Of a DNA stretch of 7,054 nucleotides, positions 6,396 to 7,054 are shown piece after piece. Location: the NCBI GenBank assembly GCA_964427965.1, contig CAYRWK010000040.1:1-7054 (forward strand), written 5' to 3'. Numbering within the stretch: position 1 is the first letter of the stretch; each line of letters begins with the position of its first letter. Below the pieces are notes generated by a model. The model had not been told where the DNA came from. It searched no databases and was given only the letters and a program-made list of their open reading frames with translations. The position numbers and the translations under genes were made by a program. This stretch comes from CAYRWK01 sp964427965 (GTDB taxonomy: Bacteria > Patescibacteriota > WWE3 > UBA101185 > UBA10185).

Positions 6396-7010
6396 CTACT
6401 CTTTTTGCGAACCGGTATATTCTTTGTTATTAACAAAGAATGTTACCTCTTTAATATCTTCAAACTGCAAAACCGTTTGAGTAAGTTGTGCCATAATTCT
6501 TGGATCGTCACAGGTTCCTCCCGATAACATAGTACCTGTCAAGTATACAGACGCCTTGTTCTTTGATATCTCTACTTTGTCTACAACTATGTTTGATTGA
6601 TACAAGGAATTATAAAGTCCTCCTTTTCCTACGTACTGATCTTTTGGTTCAAATAGTAATGATAGTACTGCCGCTACCAAATCTTTTGTTTCTCTATTTG
6701 GGTTAGCTAGTTCCACGGGTTGAGCTATAACACTATCTCCACATCCTATTGTTTTGCTTACACCTCTTTGGTTTTCAAGGTCTATAAAATATACGTTTAT
6801 GGTTTCTTTAGACCCCGTCTCATCGTTTATCTCAGACTCATCATCTTTTTTATTGTCATTTTGTGTAGTTTGATCAATTTTATTTTCGTCCGGCTGATTG
6901 TTTTTTATAAGTCCATAAGCCATGATTCCGGCTATTCCCAGTACCACTACTAGCAAAGATAAAACAATAACTATATTCTTTTTATTTGGTTTAAGTGAAG
7001 TTTGTTCCAT
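6396..7010 (-). CDS. Membrane-anchored GerMN-domain protein
   Basis: A 204-residue protein with a short basic cytoplasmic start, one membrane segment (about residues 13-34), a low-complexity hydrophilic linker rich in Asp, Asn, Glu, Gln and Lys (37-68), and an extracytoplasmic GerMN-like domain (about 70-197). The domain shows the family layout: INVYFID (71-77), a helix with LVAAVLSLLFEP (111-122), NIVVDKVEISKNKASVYLTG (140-159), then AQLTQTVLQFEDIKEVTFFV (174-193) and a terminal NNKEY. Cys90 and Cys167 could form a disulfide. GerMN domains were named from Bacillus GerM but occur in many non-sporulating bacteria, where they are thought to be linked to the envelope; the precise role is unknown. 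No lipobox is seen, so it is anchored by an uncleaved helix. It is the first gene of the minus-strand cluster and is followed after 26 bases by the cupin. ATG 7010 is favoured because a -10 box sits just upstream. Confidence 0.8.
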   Translation of the reverse strand: MEQTSLKPNKKNIVIVLSLLVVVLGIAGIMAYGLIKNNQPDENKIDQTTQNDNKKDDESEINDETGSKETINVYFIDLENQRGVSKTIGCGDSVIAQPVELANPNRETKDLVAAVLSLLFEPKDQYVGKGGLYNSLYQSNIVVDKVEISKNKASVYLTGTMLSGGTCDDPRIMAQLTQTVLQFEDIKEVTFFVNNKEYTGSQKE

Positions 7011-7016
7011 ATAAAA

Positions 7017-7022
7017 ATTATA
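7017..7022 (-). promoter_or_regulatory. -10 box of the GerMN-cupin operon
   Basis: A perfect TATAAT on the minus strand lies six bases before ATG 7010, so transcription would start at the first base of the start codon. I see no recognisable -35 box at 15-19 bases spacing and no TGn extension, and the window ends at 7054. The 44 bases upstream of the gene contain no Shine-Dalgarno and no other recognisable signal. The match is strong, but it lies in AT-rich DNA. Confidence 0.5.
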
Positions 7023-7054
7023 CTATAAGTGCGGTTAAATTGATGGCACGAAGT

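Noticed and set aside
5670..6953. Plus-strand open frames at 5670-5945, 5980-6180, 6321-6527 and 6720-6953
   Set aside because: Each is antisense to the pilin, cupin or GerMN gene. Their compositions are complements of those genes and none has a plausible start signal.
1..7054. CRISPR arrays, insertion sequences, tRNA genes or recoded TGA
   Set aside because: No direct-repeat series, no transposase-like frame and no cloverleaf pattern was seen. All genes are open in the standard code, with TGA acting as a stop in three of them.

Overview
The window is a gene-dense, AT-rich stretch of bacterial DNA with seven protein-coding genes and almost no intergenic space. Genes overlap at both ends: a 1-bp gap, a 14-bp same-strand overlap, a 21-bp tail-to-tail overlap and a 19-46 bp head-to-head overlap. 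TGA is used as a stop (truB, the third glycosyltransferase, the pilin) and there are no in-frame TGA codons, so the standard bacterial code applies. Compactness, low GC, several CPR-style GT-C membrane proteins, a single-pass GerMN protein in what looks like a non-sporulating gene context, and a CPR-style type IV pseudopilin together suggest Patescibacteria/CPR (for example a Microgenomates-, Katanobacteria- or Dojkabacteria-like lineage). That placement is inference; no rRNA or marker gene here proves it.

Layout. Positions 1-216 (+) hold the C-terminal end of the tRNA pseudouridine-55 synthase TruB. From 218 to 5482 lies a block of three large polytopic membrane proteins of the GT-C glycosyltransferase fold. 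The first is on the minus strand (218-1621). The second and third are on the plus strand (about 1576-3114 and 3101-5482), overlap each other and probably form one transcript. The first two resemble the PMT/ArnT (GT39-like) group, and the third resembles the large '6-pyruvoyl-tetrahydropterin synthase-related' membrane proteins. Positions 5462-7010 (-) hold, in transcription order, a membrane-anchored GerMN-domain protein, a small cupin and a type IV pilin-like protein.

The shared theme is the cell surface. Three GT-C enzymes are expected to move sugars from polyprenyl-phosphate donors onto acceptors on the outer face of the membrane. The pilin and the GerMN protein are exported surface proteins. 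Whether the glycosyltransferases act on the pilin is an open, testable idea.

Regulation. Three genes show a good -10 box placed 6-8 bases before a start codon (GTG 1576 on +; ATG 5935 and ATG 7010 on -). Transcription would therefore begin at or next to the start codon, as in leaderless mRNAs. Two of the three also have an identical TTGTAA -35 box at 17-bp spacing. The internal operon gene, the cupin, instead has a perfect AGGAGG Shine-Dalgarno. This split is the most interesting signal I found. I saw no mobile element, CRISPR array, RNA gene or convincing intrinsic terminator.
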